64,000 nt of DNA from Vitis vinifera. Lineage: Eukaryota > Streptophyta > Magnoliopsida > Vitales > Vitaceae. A program made the position numbers and the translations under genes. How positions within the stretch are numbered: the stretch's first letter is position 1; each line of letters begins with the position of its first letter. Below are positions 22,936-35,335 of the stretch, piece by piece. The notes below the pieces were generated by a model that made no database searches, was not told the origin of the DNA, and was given only the letters and a program-made list of their open reading frames with translations. Location: positions 6,144,501 to 6,208,500 of the forward strand of contig NC_081823.1 of the NCBI RefSeq assembly GCF_030704535.1, given 5' to 3'.

Positions 22936-25188
22936 CATTTGAGCTCAAAAGAGTTGTTGTGTGCCTCTTGTATTTAATATAGAGCTACTAGATACTAAAT
23001 CTTTTCTGTAACCTGTAAGTTCTTTTGTGAAGAGAAGCTTACCCTGTATGTCCTGCTTGGTACCCTGGCCTATTTTCGTTTATTTATTTTTACTTTGCTT
23101 GTGAAAATAGCCCATTAGAAACCATTTCCAAATACCAAGAGCTGTGCATGTTGAAGGTCATAATTATCATTGAGATAAACCTGGGAGATTGTACAATAGT
23201 GCATGAACCCCAAGCTCGATACATCTCCTTTAGGGTGGCTTTATCCGGAAACAATGGCTAGCAGAATAATGTTGAATTCGTTAATAGGATCTGAATTTGG
23301 TGGGTGCCTTTGATTCTGGTTCTAGCTTTAGATGGCTAATTAGAGAATAGTTGAATTTGTTACTTTGAGTGGGATGCTTATGAATTTTATACTGAGGATG
23401 GGATGTCTTTGAATTTGTTCTATGATTGGGATGGCTCAAATTTGCTGCTAGGATTCCATCTTTACTGCAATTGGGATGGGCTGAATTTGTTACTATATTT
23501 AGAGGGAAAAAATGGTGTCCTTTAGGGGGACTGTTGAATTAATGGAGAATATCTCCCTTAATTCCAATACCAAACTCATTTGGAAGTACATCACAATATG
23601 AACCATGCCATGTGGTTGGGATGCAAGATGAACGCAGAAATACAAAGTGTGTGACAGCTTTGTTATCGTTTATTTTACATGAGAGATTGCTTTAAATTTC
23701 AAGGAATTGCATGTAGACATTGAAAATGTCTTCTCCAGATGTGGATATGCGTTTTAATAAAGTATTTTAGATTGCTGAGATTTTGGAGGCCATTAAAAGC
23801 TATTAAGAATAATTTATTATTTCCTTCTCGAGATGTGGATATGCTTTGGATTGCTGAGATTTTGGAGGTTATTAAAAGCTTCTAGACATTATCATCTGGA
23901 TTCTTATGGAAATATTACAGAACATAGTTTTCAATAGAGTCATTATTTTGTGGACTCACATTTAGAGTCATCATAATCATTATAAAAATTTGAATTTTTA
24001 AAAACAGAATCACTTTTTTTTTATTATATATTTCATCATTAAAAATATTTTTAAATGATTTTTTTTGTTTGGATCGGGCTTAACATAATCTAAACCCAAT
24101 TGCATGATATTTTCTTTTTCACAATGCAATCCATCTTATTATATCTGTCCTTCCTTAATCATCCACTAATCAAATCTAACTTAAATTTTTTAGAAATTTA
24201 ACAAAGTTGGTAGAAGGAAGAGATTGAGGAATATTGATGTGGCATTTGGGTTGGAGTTAAAACTTATTATTTATTTATTATTTTCATAATTATTATTTAA
24301 TTAAGTTAAAAACTTAGTACAAAAAATGTCACTTGTTAGTACCATATCACAGTAGATTTCTAAATTAAACCTCTTCCTCAATTCCATTACAATAATCAAT
24401 TTCCAAGGACATGGATATGAGAATTTGAACGTAAATAATGTAAAGTGTGATGGTTAGAAATATGAATTATGTGATAGCTTTGCTATTATAGATGACTTTA
24501 AATTTGAATGCTCCCATGTTATCCAAAATAATGTTAGTCATCAAACATTTTTATGTACATGATAAAAATATTTGACTTTCTTGAATACCCTAAAATGTAA
24601 AAACCTTCTAATTTTGATGTACATATGAAAATTTTAAATGTAAAATCATTTATATCAGTTAAAAAAACAACATTTTTCTTATCCCTTCAATAACATGATC
24701 GAAATTCAATCTCGTTAAATTTGTTGCCTGAATATATGAAAAATATGAGATGTTTATTTAAAACTATCTACGCTGATGCAAATTTTGATCATTTACGAAT
24801 TTCGATCATTGGCTTGTTGGCATGTGACAAAATTATATTTTTAAGTAAATCATTCACCTAAGAGTCTTATGTGAATTTTAACAATTTAACTTGGCATTTG
24901 AAAAAATTATATTGATTTTTTCAAAGAAGCATTAAGAGACATTTATTGAACAATATTTTGCTTACAAAGAAGCATTAAGATTATGAATTTTTTTTTTTAG
25001 ATTTACTCAAGAATTATTTATCTGCATGGCTCTTCTTAATTCTAAGAAGGGGGGCATCATAATACAGTCTGATTGTGGCCTTTTAAGCATCTTAGTATCA
25101 TGAAGCATAAATTTAGGGGGAAAAATAATTCAAAACTGAAGTCATAACAATAAGTGAGAATGTTTAATTCTACAAACAAATCTCTAGA

Positions 25189-27598
25189 TCAAGCCTTTTG
25201 AGTAGAAAAGTTGAGGATCAAGTCTTTGATTTCATCATTGGCAGCTCTTTCAAGTGCAGTCCGCCCATCTGCATCCTTGACAGTGTAACTAGCTCCAGCC
25301 CTCAAAAGCTCTTCAATTTTGGGCTGGTCACCTTCTGAGGCAGCCATCATCAATAAGATGTCTACTGGATGGATGTTTTGGCTTAGAAGAGCCTCCATCT
25401 TATCATACGTACCCTCAACAGCAAGCATCCCCATGTAGTTGAAGTACTGCAAATTAAAACAATACTTTTTTTCATGAACACAATTTGAATTTTAAACATG
25501 ACTGCAATGGAATTCTTCATACAAAGAGTGTGAATGTATGATCACAAGTGGGTTAAGAATCAAAATTGAATATGAAAAAGGCATATTCTCATCTATATTG
25601 CTGAAGGTCTTGTATCGAATCCTGTAAGCGATTCACTGGACTGCTATACATAGGAGCAAAAATTCGCATAACCATCCATCTTCCATGATAGGCAAGAAGG
25701 ATGACTGCCAATACCTTTCTAGTGCTTAGATTACTAACTAAATGGCTTCGTTCTAACCTGCTCGGTATAAGCTTACAATAAAGTTAAAAAGAACTTAAGT
25801 TCTATAATTTGAGGCATGTGAACTATCAATAATAGTACACCCGCTCCTGGAGCCCTAGTCGGTCCTCTTAAAATAATGCGCATGATGAACATTTTAGCAA
25901 GGAAGACAACCGTGCTATTTGACTTTTTTTATCATATTTATTTCACTTCCATTGCTCAAAATTCATAGCTTTCCCCTCCTATCAAACAAGTAGGTAAGCA
26001 AATATCAAGGATATAAGTAAAGCCCCTTAAGCTTTGAAGCTTCTATGGATATGTTGGCTACATCCGATAGTTGCAGATGCAACCTAGATCCAAGTTGAAA
26101 AAAGAAATGATATCGTAAAGATGAGTGATGAGAATTGTTGACAATGATATCAAAGAGTTCTAAGAGAGTCTCTCTGGACAATCAAATCAAGAGGGCTTTT
26201 AAGCACTTGTAGCAATGTGCCTGCATATTCCACATGTAAGCCAATCCCAAATGCCACCAACTCTGTTTAAAAGATGCGATATAGCCCATTTGGCTGTGAT
26301 TCTGGCCTTTCTAGCAATTGAAAACTTTTACCAAAAAACTGCTTTCAAGTGCTTTTATCCTATCATCAGGCCTACTTTTGAGTGATAATTGAAATCTAAT
26401 TTGATAACAAAAATGAAAAATAATTGGCATCATTCCAACTGTTCCAATTGTTCAACTAGTACTAGTTACTTTCCATGTAATGTTATTTCTTCTTCTTTTT
26501 TTTATTTTTTTTTATTTTTATAATTGAGGGACCTTCCATGAACAAACCCTTAGACTCTCCATGGCTATCCAAACCTCAAGGTACTAACTGTCCCACAACG
26601 ACTAGTAGTAGGTAAATTCAGGGTATCATTAGTGGTAAGATTCGAACATAGGACAATATGTCACTTCTCCAACGTAATAATGACATTAAAATGGAAGGAT
26701 TTAACCAAAAAAACAGAACTCCAAAAAAAAAAAATTGAAAAATAATACACATTATCCATTCCCTTGTGACAAAAGATTTTGGAAAATTGCAGCCTCTCTT
26801 TGGAGGAAATGGAAAATCAAACGTAGAAGGAAATGGAAAAGAAAACAAGACAAGGTTGAGCTGAAGAAAATTTTCCAGTTTTCCTCCATATTTCTCAACT
26901 TTCTTTACTCTGCTAAACAAAACATGAGGAGTTTGAAAATGTATAGACCCCCCCTAGTTTTCACCCAATTTTCTTTTTCTTGCAATTGTCCACCACAATA
27001 AACAACAAAAATTGCCAATCCTTTTCCCTCTTCCTCATTATTTCTTTTAGATTCAACCAAAGTCTGAAGATCATAGCAGCCACATAAATAACAATTCAAG
27101 TCAACCCATTAATCCAACAATCCCAAACTCAAGAATTTGGACGACAAAACCTAAAAATCCCCATAGCACCAAATTCAGCCAAAGCACATTACATCACCAA
27201 GTTAAAATTCTTATTTTCCTGAATTTTTTTATTTTTTATTTCTTAATTTGAGCAGTTCCTAATTCATCAACATTCACATCATCATTCCAAAGCTACAAAC
27301 AATAAACACACAGATGGAGAGACAGAGAAAGAAGAACCTGTTCAACATCATCTCTGTCAAAATCATCCCTTGTTTGGCTACCATAGATCCCAGCTCCTTC
27401 AGCATCAACACCCCTGTTACCAAACCTGAACCAGCATGTGGCTCTGGAGCCATTGCTGGGTCCAAGTCTGGTGGGTGTGGACCATGACAGTTTTCTTGGG
27501 ATACCCAGTAACTGAGAAGTAAAAATGGGTGGATTTGAAGGAGAAATTTGGGGTTTTGATGTGAAGAGTAAATGGGTAGTGCATGGGATTGAAGCCAT
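25189..27598 (-). CDS. LTD: LTD / GDC1: ankyrin protein for LHCP import targeting (2 exons)
   Basis: Plastid protein that in Arabidopsis (LHCP translocation defect / grana-deficient chloroplast 1) passes imported light-harvesting proteins from the envelope to the cpSRP route. Exons 27598-27338 and 25446-25189 join in frame for 172 residues across a 1.9-kb intron. The Ser/Thr/Pro-rich first 50 or so residues form a transit peptide (MASIPCTTHLLFTSKPQ). A conserved linker follows (WFRFGNRGVDAEGAGIYGSQ, DDFDRDDVEQ). Exon 2 holds YFNYMGMLAVEGTYDKME and two ankyrin-type repeats (HPVDILLMMAASEGDQPKIE, GRTALERAANDEIKDLI). An in-frame ATG at 27628 would add 10 residues; 27598 is favoured because MASIP looks like a normal transit-peptide start. 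A truncated copy of exon 2 lies at 21978-22191. Confidence 0.93.
26480..26690 (-). mobile_element. SINE-like fragment in LTD intron
   Basis: On the minus strand there is a perfect polymerase III B-box core, GTTCGAATC (about 26638-26646), then about 130 bp of unique sequence ending in an A-rich tail (T-rich on plus at 26491-26520). No good A-box is visible upstream, so it may be a 5'-truncated SINE or only tRNA-like by chance. It falls in the copy-2-only part of the intron. Confidence 0.35.
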
Positions 27599-27628
27599 GA
27601 CTGAGTTTCTGAGTGGCAAACTCACCAA

Positions 27629-29137
27629 ACTGCTTTATCCTTAGAATGCTATCCACCCATCGTGAAGTAGAATCCAAGGGAAGTGATGGGGTATGGCTTC
27701 TGTTCCAGTGCTGTGGGCTTGGATTGATCTCCACCCTCCATTTAGGGTTGGGTCACTGTGATCAAATTTGGGACTCTGATTGGTTGACTCCTAGGAAGGA
27801 AATTTTGGTTGTACACTACAGAATAGAGACAGCTTCTTCAATTTATTCTTTTAATGCTCATCACTAATTATGTTTGGGTACGGAAAATTTGAAGAAAAAT
27901 ACATGGGAAAGAAAATAAATAAATAAAAATAAAAGAAAAAAATTAAAATTAAAACTTAATAAATTATTTTTATTTATTATTTTAAAATTATTTTATTTAT
28001 TTTAACTCAATATAATGATTAAATAATTTAAAATACATAAGTTTCTAATTAATTTTAATTATATTTAATTTTTTCTAATATTATTGATAAGACAACCAAA
28101 TATGAAAAAATTATTTTTCTTAATATTTTTTTTCTTTATCATTTTCTAAAAATCAAATATAACCTAAAATTTAATGATATTTTAGTGAAAATTAGAATAA
28201 TGCACAATTGAAAAGTGTAGTTTTTAGCTAAACGATGCTTTAATGAAACTACTTAAGAAAGTGTTTTGGTATCTTGAAAATATGGATAAAATTTTAAAAA
28301 TTTTAGTATCATACATAAATATGCAATAATACCTTGATAGAGAATAAGTCAAGAAAATTGATATTCAGGACAAAATTTTGTTCATGCAAATAATTAAGAG
28401 CTCTTTATTATAATTATTTTCTAAAAACATTTCTGATCAAATGGGGGATACGTTTACTTGGTGCTGATGGTTTCATAACTCCAACAACCCACCTAGCTGT
28501 TCAGTTTGTTGTATGGCTTCACCAATTGTTAGGTTACTCTGCCTTAATTCATCCACATTTTTGCAGCCATCTTCATAAATGAAAACCAAAAAGAAGGGTG
28601 AAATCATCAGAAAACTCCTCCCACACTTGAAAGGCAGTCAAGTTGCTCCACCAAACCAAAGCCAACACCAACCCCTATCCTATCTTCCCTTGGCATTGAA
28701 GATATGGAAGTGAAAAGACACTCCCCCTTCTTTTGACTCTCACATCAACCTTTCATGCTCTTTGGTCAGTTTGATCAGCAGCCGGACAATGATCATAAAT
28801 CATCATCAGATCCCATTTGTGAGACTGATCATGAGTCACAGAGAGATGAGATTCCTTTGAGTAGTTGAAGGAAAAGGAGTTGGGTAGCTAAATGTTTTAA
28901 CTACAAACACATGAATAAAGTGACCAGATTACAATGCAATCAAACCTACTAGGCAAAATACATTGCTGCTTTCTGTAGATAAAGGACATAAGCTAAAGAA
29001 TTCATGTGAAGAAAATTCAAAGCAATAGGTCATTCCGCAAATGCCCCCAAATTAAAGCGATTTCCCCACCAAGATAAGGCTCCAAACCACCTCTCTTCAT
29101 TACCAAGCTGCCTCTCTCAACTCCAACCAAAACCATT
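27629..29137. other. LTD upstream region and spacer
   Basis: Just above 27598 is the LTD 5' UTR and promoter. Then come about 500 bp of AT-rich DNA (27890-28420) and a more GC-balanced 28430-29137, likely the 5' region of the plus-strand gene at 29180. No other gene is seen. Confidence 0.5.
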
Positions 29138-29179
29138 TTGTATAAATTCAGCAGCATTGCCAAAGAAAATCCTGAAGAT

Positions 29180-29512
29180 ATGGCAGCCCAAAAGCCGGTG
29201 GAGATTGGCACCAGAGGCACTGTTGGATCCCTCATAATGCAAGAAATCGAATACTTCAGTCGGCTTGAGATAGGCCGCAAAGATTGCTCTCAGAAGCCTC
29301 AGTGTAAGATTGCAGATGCCATTTCCTCTGGTAGTCATTCCATACCAAAGTTTGGCATTATGATCAAGGCCCAGAAAAAGAAGAAGAGAGGCAGCAGGCT
29401 CCTACCAAGCATGTGTTCGATAGTGGAAGTTGCAGACAGCAATCAGCCAAATGGGATTTCTGGGTTCACTTACAGGAATCTGAAGGCTGATGTAAAGAAG
29501 CTGCAGCTTTAG
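29180..29512 (+). CDS. Small plant protein of unknown function, paralogue of its convergent neighbour
   Basis: Single-exon frame of 110 residues from MAAQKPVEIG (an upstream in-frame ATG at 29138 would add 14). I do not recognise the family by name. The N-terminus carries VEIGTRGTVGSLIMQEIE, clearly matching IRIGTTGTIGSLMTRELE in the opposite-strand gene at 29509-29994. Two further blocks align: SHSIPKFG with SHKIPMLG, and CSIVEVADSNQPN with GSVEIVDIKCGN. The middle is basic (KAQKKKKRGSR). There is no signal peptide or membrane segment. Its stop overlaps the neighbour's stop codon on the other strand. Retention of shared motifs in both genes argues that it is real, not chance. Confidence 0.68.
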   Translation: MAAQKPVEIGTRGTVGSLIMQEIEYFSRLEIGRKDCSQKPQCKIADAISSGSHSIPKFGIMIKAQKKKKRGSRLLPSMCSIVEVADSNQPNGISGFTYRNLKADVKKLQL

Positions 29513-29994
29513 ATCATGCTCTCAGAGAGCTTAGAGAAGCCAAGCTTCTTGAGTCGATTAGTTATAGGACTAGACCATGCTCTATCTGTGTTACCACATT
29601 TTATGTCAACAATCTCCACAGATCCTTTCTTCTCCGCCTTCTGTCTACAAGGAGTTCTATCCAAAGCAATATTATCAGCGCCAAGCATTGGTATTTTATG
29701 GCTTTTTCTAGTGTAGTTTTTTGTTTTCCGAGCAGTTTCAGGACTTCTATGATTGACGCTTTTGCTGCTGCTGGCTTCATCAGATGATGTTCTTGGTTGT
29801 AGTTTTTTGGGAGCAGAAGTACTACAAGGAACTGAAACAGCAACTGGAGCTTTGTTTCTGGGCGATATCGTTGGAACTTGAGACACAGACTTAACAGATT
29901 CCAATTCCCTTGTCATCAGAGAACCAATAGTCCCAGTGGTACCTATCCTGATGGATTTTCCATCCTCCTTGATAATTTCAAGTGTCTGAGCCAT
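29509..29994 (-). CDS. Small Ser/Lys-rich plant protein of unknown function
   Basis: Intact frame of 161 residues starting MAQTLEIIKEDGKSIRIG. The conserved N-terminal motif IRIGTTGTIGSLMTRELE (about residues 16-33) is shared with the convergent gene at 29180-29512. A long low-complexity middle rich in Ser, Lys, Arg and Pro follows (SSDEASSSKSVNHR, RKTKNYTRKSHK), then GSVEIVDIKCGN and a C-terminus NRLKKLGFSKLSESMI. No domain I can name; probably soluble and partly disordered, perhaps nuclear given the basic clusters (inference). A splice acceptor about 35 bp upstream of the ATG (CCCTGCTAG) suggests a 5' UTR intron. Confidence 0.8.
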   Translation of the reverse strand: MAQTLEIIKEDGKSIRIGTTGTIGSLMTRELESVKSVSQVPTISPRNKAPVAVSVPCSTSAPKKLQPRTSSDEASSSKSVNHRSPETARKTKNYTRKSHKIPMLGADNIALDRTPCRQKAEKKGSVEIVDIKCGNTDRAWSSPITNRLKKLGFSKLSESMI

Positions 29995-30031
29995 GTTGCT
30001 CTCCAGTCTTCCCAGAAGTTATCTTCTAGCA

Positions 30032-31180
30032 GGGAGAAAAATCAAAGCAGCTCAAGAGCCTGTCATTTAGCAGCAACACCCGAAACATCATATGGATGGT
30101 AATTATGATTTTGAGTAGAAATATAATCTTTGTATACTTATATTAACAAAGAATAGGCAAAGGGTTCTGCACTAAATCAAACCCTCATCTTTGTGACCTT
30201 TCAAAGGTTGAAAGAGATCTATAATCTCCAGATACCCAATTGAAACAGGGGATCTGTTTAGCAGAAAAAAGAAAAATGTGAAGATGAAGAAGAAGATTCA
30301 AATTACACCTTTTCAACTACCAGATTTTCATTAAACTTGTAGGATGAGATCAACAACAAACGATTCTTCCCTCAGATAAATCTCAGTATAAGGAACAGGA
30401 AGCTAACCCATAAAGGACTAAAGGTTTTTTTTCTGGATTTAAAAATGAGGAGGGGCATGGATCAGTAATGTGTAACAGCAACTCCATAATCACAAGCTTT
30501 TGACAAAAATGAATATAGACATATTGGGGGGAAAGGATTTAACATTTTAAGATCTAAAGAATAGGAAGATACAAGTCAAGCTATCCCCATTAGGTGGTGG
30601 TTGGTGAGAAGTAGGAGAAACACCACCAACCTGAATGAGAAGAAATTAATGGTAGTGAGCTAGCTGAAGTTGATGATGATTCCAAACCAACAAGAATCAA
30701 CAATAACGGCGCTGAATGAAACGAAATACAAAATGCAAACTTCAAAATGAAATTGAAACTCCTTTATCAAGGAACCAACCTAATAATTTGACCAAAACCC
30801 ATGAAAAAACCCTCAAATTTCAATAAACAAAATGCCACATTCAAGCAGAGTAGAAAATAGAATTGAATAATTTGGCAACAAGAACACAAGGTCCCAAGCC
30901 AGAATCCATGGATAAGAATCAAACCCCAAATTTTTTTATTCCAAAAAAAAAACCCAAAAAAACCATGGGTATGAAATTTCCATTTTCTCAGGGCTCAGAA
31001 TCACAACTCTCATAACTTGCCCCAAATTACTGTAGAGAACCCTATTCATCAGTGACTGAACAAATCATTACACAGATAACCAAAGAGCAGGATCCAAAAC
31101 AAATTACACTGCACGAAAAGTAAAGATCAAAGACAAGTATGAAGATGAAACCATAAAGATTAGAGATGAAAAGCATACCC
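30032..31180 (-). other. Candidate 5' UTR intron of the 29509-29994 gene
   Basis: On the minus strand a good donor (TTGTGG then GTATGC, about 31180) and an acceptor (TTTCTCCCTGCTAG, about 30032) bracket 1.15 kb with no coding potential. A short first exon would lie at about 31181-31300, below an ATTTAAATATT TATA-like motif and a GA/CT-repeat patch at about 31362-31376. This fits a plant leader intron but is inferred from motifs alone. Confidence 0.45.
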
Positions 31181-31379
31181 ACAACTATGGAAGGTGCTTT
31201 TTTGCAGATGAGAAATTAAAATCTCTTGCAGATGGGAGACGCAGAGTGAAATGATGCAAACCCACAACCAGAAAAATGATAATGAATGTGAGCAACTGTA
31301 ATATTTAAATGTTTCACATGTATGCTATAATGTGTCACCTTCAAAGATATCTGCAGCTTCCACTCTCTCTCTCTTTGTC

Positions 31380-34300
31380 TTACTTGCAGTCTGTCAGACT
31401 CTGACCAGTCAACCCGATAGGAGTAGGGGTTTTGGCCCCAACCATTATTTTCCTACCTCTCACCTTCAATTTTGAAAATGTGTCAACTGACCACGGAGTC
31501 ATTATTAGTTTATTTCTAGAAATATTTTGTTAAAAGGATGAAATAATAATCCTCAAAATTGAAAATTTATCGCTTCCCATGTTTTTCTTTTAAATTATTA
31601 TTTAAATGTTTTTATCTGGGTACGATTTTTTCCATGCACTAAGAAAATGTTAAATTCGTTAAGAGAAAATTAAGAAGTCATGTTTATTTTTTATTGAATA
31701 GAAAAAATTAAAATATTAATTTTTTTTATTTAATTAAAAATAATTTATTTACATAATTCGATATAACTAAACTAAATCTATTGATAGCAAATTCACTTTA
31801 GTTATGTTAGATGATATCAATAGGTTATATTTAACTTAATAGAAAAAATCAAATATTCAACCAAAAAATAAACACCACCTAAACTTTTTAAAAAATTAGT
31901 TTATTCCATATTTTTTATTTTAAAAATAAAAAATATGATTACTTCCTCCATATAATATATTAACTATTATATAAAATTATGGATTTACTTTATATTTTTA
32001 AAATTATTTCAAATTTGAGGGAATAAAAAAAATTTAATAGCTTTTTTTAAATTAGTTTAAAAATTCACCATCCTATTAAAATAAGTTAGTGAAGAGTTCT
32101 TATAATTTATATTAAAGTTATTGCCACTTTTTGCTTTCGAAATTGGAAGGATACAAACAAAAAGTAAAAAATGGGAAGGATATGAAACCATTTCACATTT
32201 TTCATACCCTTCCTAATTTTGAAGTTTTTTATTTTCTAATTTTTTTTTTTTAGAATTTCCATCCATCCTATGTGTACTTGATATGAAAAAATTCTTAAAA
32301 TTTTAAGAATGTGTACCCTCTTCCAAATTTTAGATTTTTTTATTTTAATTTTTTTTTCATAAATTCTATCATGGTAAAGTGAAAATAGTATTACTAAACT
32401 ATTTTATTCTCATTTTAGGTGAAAAATTAAATCTTCAAATTAAAAAAATTTAAAATTTGAACGCTACTAAAAATATGAGGAAGATATGAGGAAGATGCGA
32501 AGAATATAAGGTTTAAATTTTTTTTTTTCATAAATTCTATCCATTCTAAGTGAAAATAATATTACTAAACATTTTATTGTCATTGCAAGTGAAAAATTAA
32601 ATCTTTAAATTAAAAAAACAATTGAAAATACGAAAAATGTGATCGAGTATAGGGAATGTGATGAATCCTCACCTTTTCCGAATCATCCTTACATTTTTTA
32701 TACCCTCTTTCAAATTTTTTTTTTCAATTATTTTTTTCATAAATTATATTCATTCCAAGTGAAAATAGCATTATTAAACTATTTTATTGACATTTCAAGT
32801 GAAAATCTAAATCTTCAAATTAAAAATAAAATAAAATAAACTTTGGACGGTAAAAAAAAAAAATATGAGAAGGCTCCTCACATTTTTTTGTATTCTCTTT
32901 TATTTTAAATTTTTTTGTTCTTTTTTTCCATAAAATCTATTCAGTCTAGGTGAAAATAGTATCACTAAACTATTTTATGGTTGAAAAATTAAATCTTCAA
33001 ATTAATTTTTATTTTTTTTTAAATTTAGATGGTACAAAAAATGTGAGAGTATGACAGCATCGCATCCTTCATGTGTCAATTTTTTTAAAAAAAAAATTAT
33101 TTTGACATTTAATATTACCTACCTAACTATACCACAAAAAATATTTACGATAATCCATTCAAGCATTTAAGAATATATTTTCTAGATGTGGTAAAAAATT
33201 TAAAATTAAATTTAACTCACCTAAGAACCAAAATAAGATTATAAATTATATGAGAAATTTAAAACATTGCAAAGTTGAATGAGAAAGGTTTGTGAATGTA
33301 AGGAAGTTTATTTATTGTAAATGAAACTAAAATTTGTGTAAGGAATATTTGTAAAAATAATATTAAATCAGGTTATTTTAAAAATATTTGGAGAAAAATC
33401 ATTTATAAAACTAAAATCATGTTTATTTTAATTTCATTTTTTTTTAAGTTATCATATTGCTTAATTAATCATATTAGGTAATATATGCATATAAATTGGA
33501 AAATATCCAATATAATTTGCAACAAGAAAAAGGAGAACGGAACCTCTATAACTCTTTTTTTTTTTTTTTAATTCATTGCCATTTAGACGGTTTGGATTGA
33601 AAGTTGTTCATCCAAGTGTCAAAATTTTTGGAGGTATGGTACCACCTTTAGTACCATAGAATTTTGGGACTTTTCAACTTGATAATTAAGATAAGGTCCT
33701 CCAATCATTCATAATTGATGATAAAGATATGAGATAGTAATTAATAAAAATACCCACTTGACTCACTTTTGTCTTTATTCTACTACTTGGCACTATTTTT
33801 TGCTTATTTAACCATTTTTAGATTTTTCATTATTTTTTTAAACTCTTTTATAAATAATTCAAAAATTAAATTTATTTTTTATTTTTAAATTATAAATAAA
33901 CAAAAATTATATTAATGATTCAAAGACTATTTTGGAAAATACTTTCTAAAAAATATTAATTTAAATAAATAAAAATTATCTTTTACATTTATTTTTATCT
34001 TTTACATTTTAGAAGTAAATAATTTAATGATTAAAATACCATTTAAAATAAATATATTCACTATTTTAATTTTTTTCTAAAAAGTATTTTAAAGTTTTTT
34101 TTTACTATTATAAAATAAAAGGTTTAATTTTTTTTAATCTTCTTCCTTCCTTATTTTAATAACTTTTTTATTATGACTTTTAGTAATAAGTTATATGAAA
34201 TGTTACAAATTTGTTTATTAAGGATTTTTTTTAATGATTTGAATTAATTGAAAATTTATTAAAATAAGAAAAAGAAAAATAAAGAAAGATGATAGATGGA

Positions 34301-34660
34301 GAGTTTTTATTTTAAGTATTCAATTAAAATGTTTTCATATGACTTAATTTTAGAAGTGGATTATATCGATACATAGTAGAGATTGAATTTTTCTTATATA
34401 AAAGGGTTGAAAGGTATATTTATTTATTTTAGATGAAAACAAGTAACTAAAAATTATATATATTATATTTGAGTTTGGTTTTAAAATATTTTTCTAGTTC
34501 TTATTTTTTATTTTTTATTTTTAAAAAAAAATTATTTTCTATATTGTCTCTTTTTGAAAATACGTTTAATTAAAAAATGAAAACTATTTTTAAAAATGAA
34601 AATTGAAAACCTTGTTTAGTACTCTTTTTTTTTATGAAAAAAAAATATTTATTCATTTAT
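31380..34660. other. AT-rich gene desert with repeats
   Basis: Very AT-rich; all open frames are short and unconvincing. It holds the ~190-bp tandem array at 32358-33003 and many poly-A/T runs. Probably old transposon debris. Confidence 0.55.
32358..33003. repeat. Four-copy degenerate ~190-bp tandem repeat
   Basis: A block starting CATAAATTCTAT and ending AAATCTTCAAATT recurs at 32358, 32529, 32738 and 32929 (spacings 171, 209, 191). Each copy holds AGTGAAAATAGTATTACTAA-type wording, with indels in the spacer. Partial older copies may precede at about 32255. Confidence 0.85.
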
Positions 34661-35335
34661 TGCGTCACTATACAATTGTATTACACTAAGTGTACAAAGG
34701 CTTACAAGGCTATCATTTATGAAAGATTATAATAGATTATGAGTCATTCCTTTATTTTTCTTATCACTCACGAATTGTGCATATATGTCATGTACTTTAT
34801 TTAATTTCTGCACAGAAATTCCAATACTTTCTTCAATAATGATATTTGGGGGAAAAAAAATTGACCTTAAGTCATCCACCATTTTCTCAATTAAACCATT
34901 GGAAATATGGTTAAACACTTCTACGTGAACACATAACTTATGACGGATATGAAATTTGTGTCATTGTACAAGGGTATTACACTAATTGTATAAGGGAAAT
35001 GTACTAATTGTATAAAGGTGTACAAGATTACCCTTTGTAAATTATTTTAATAAATTCTAACCCACTTTTTTTATTTTTCTTGTCACCCAAGGATTGTACG
35101 CCTATGTCATGCATTTTATTTAACTCTCACTTGGAAATTCTAATATTTTCCCCAATAATATATTTGGAAAAAAAAATTGACCCTAAGTCATCCTCCATTT
35201 TCTTAATCAAACCATTGGAAATATGATTAATACACCTACATGAACATACAACTTATGAAAAACATGAAATTTGTGTCATTGTACAAGGGTATTACACTAA
35301 TTGTACAAGGAAAATGTGCTAAGTGTACAAGGGTG
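34661..35335. repeat. ~300-315-bp tandem repeat, 2.2 copies
   Basis: Unit A 34661-34958, unit B 34959-35273 and partial unit C 35274-35335. Shared wording includes TGTCATTGTACAAGGGTATT, CTAAGTCATCC and AAACCATTGGAAATATG. On the minus strand unit A holds a 63-codon open frame with NHISNGLIEKMVDDLRSIFF; unit B keeps a similar peptide (NHISNGLIKKMEDDLGSIFF) but is then shifted. This suggests coding ancestry, perhaps of a transposon. I do not recognise the protein. Confidence 0.85.

Larger units (their letters stand above)
22707..27025. repeat. Tandem duplication, copy 2 (LCNP 3' fragment to LTD intron)
   Basis: Second unit of the duplication. It begins inside an LCNP last-exon fragment (AACTTTGGGTATGATCC, matching about 19040) and ends in the LTD intron near CAATCCTTTTCCC (about 27020), matching CAATCCTTCTAATG at copy 1's end. 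Copy 2 contains the intact LTD exon. It is longer than copy 1 in the intron (extra 25510-25930 and 26070-26740), so copy 1 lost sequence or copy 2 gained it. Confidence 0.85.
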
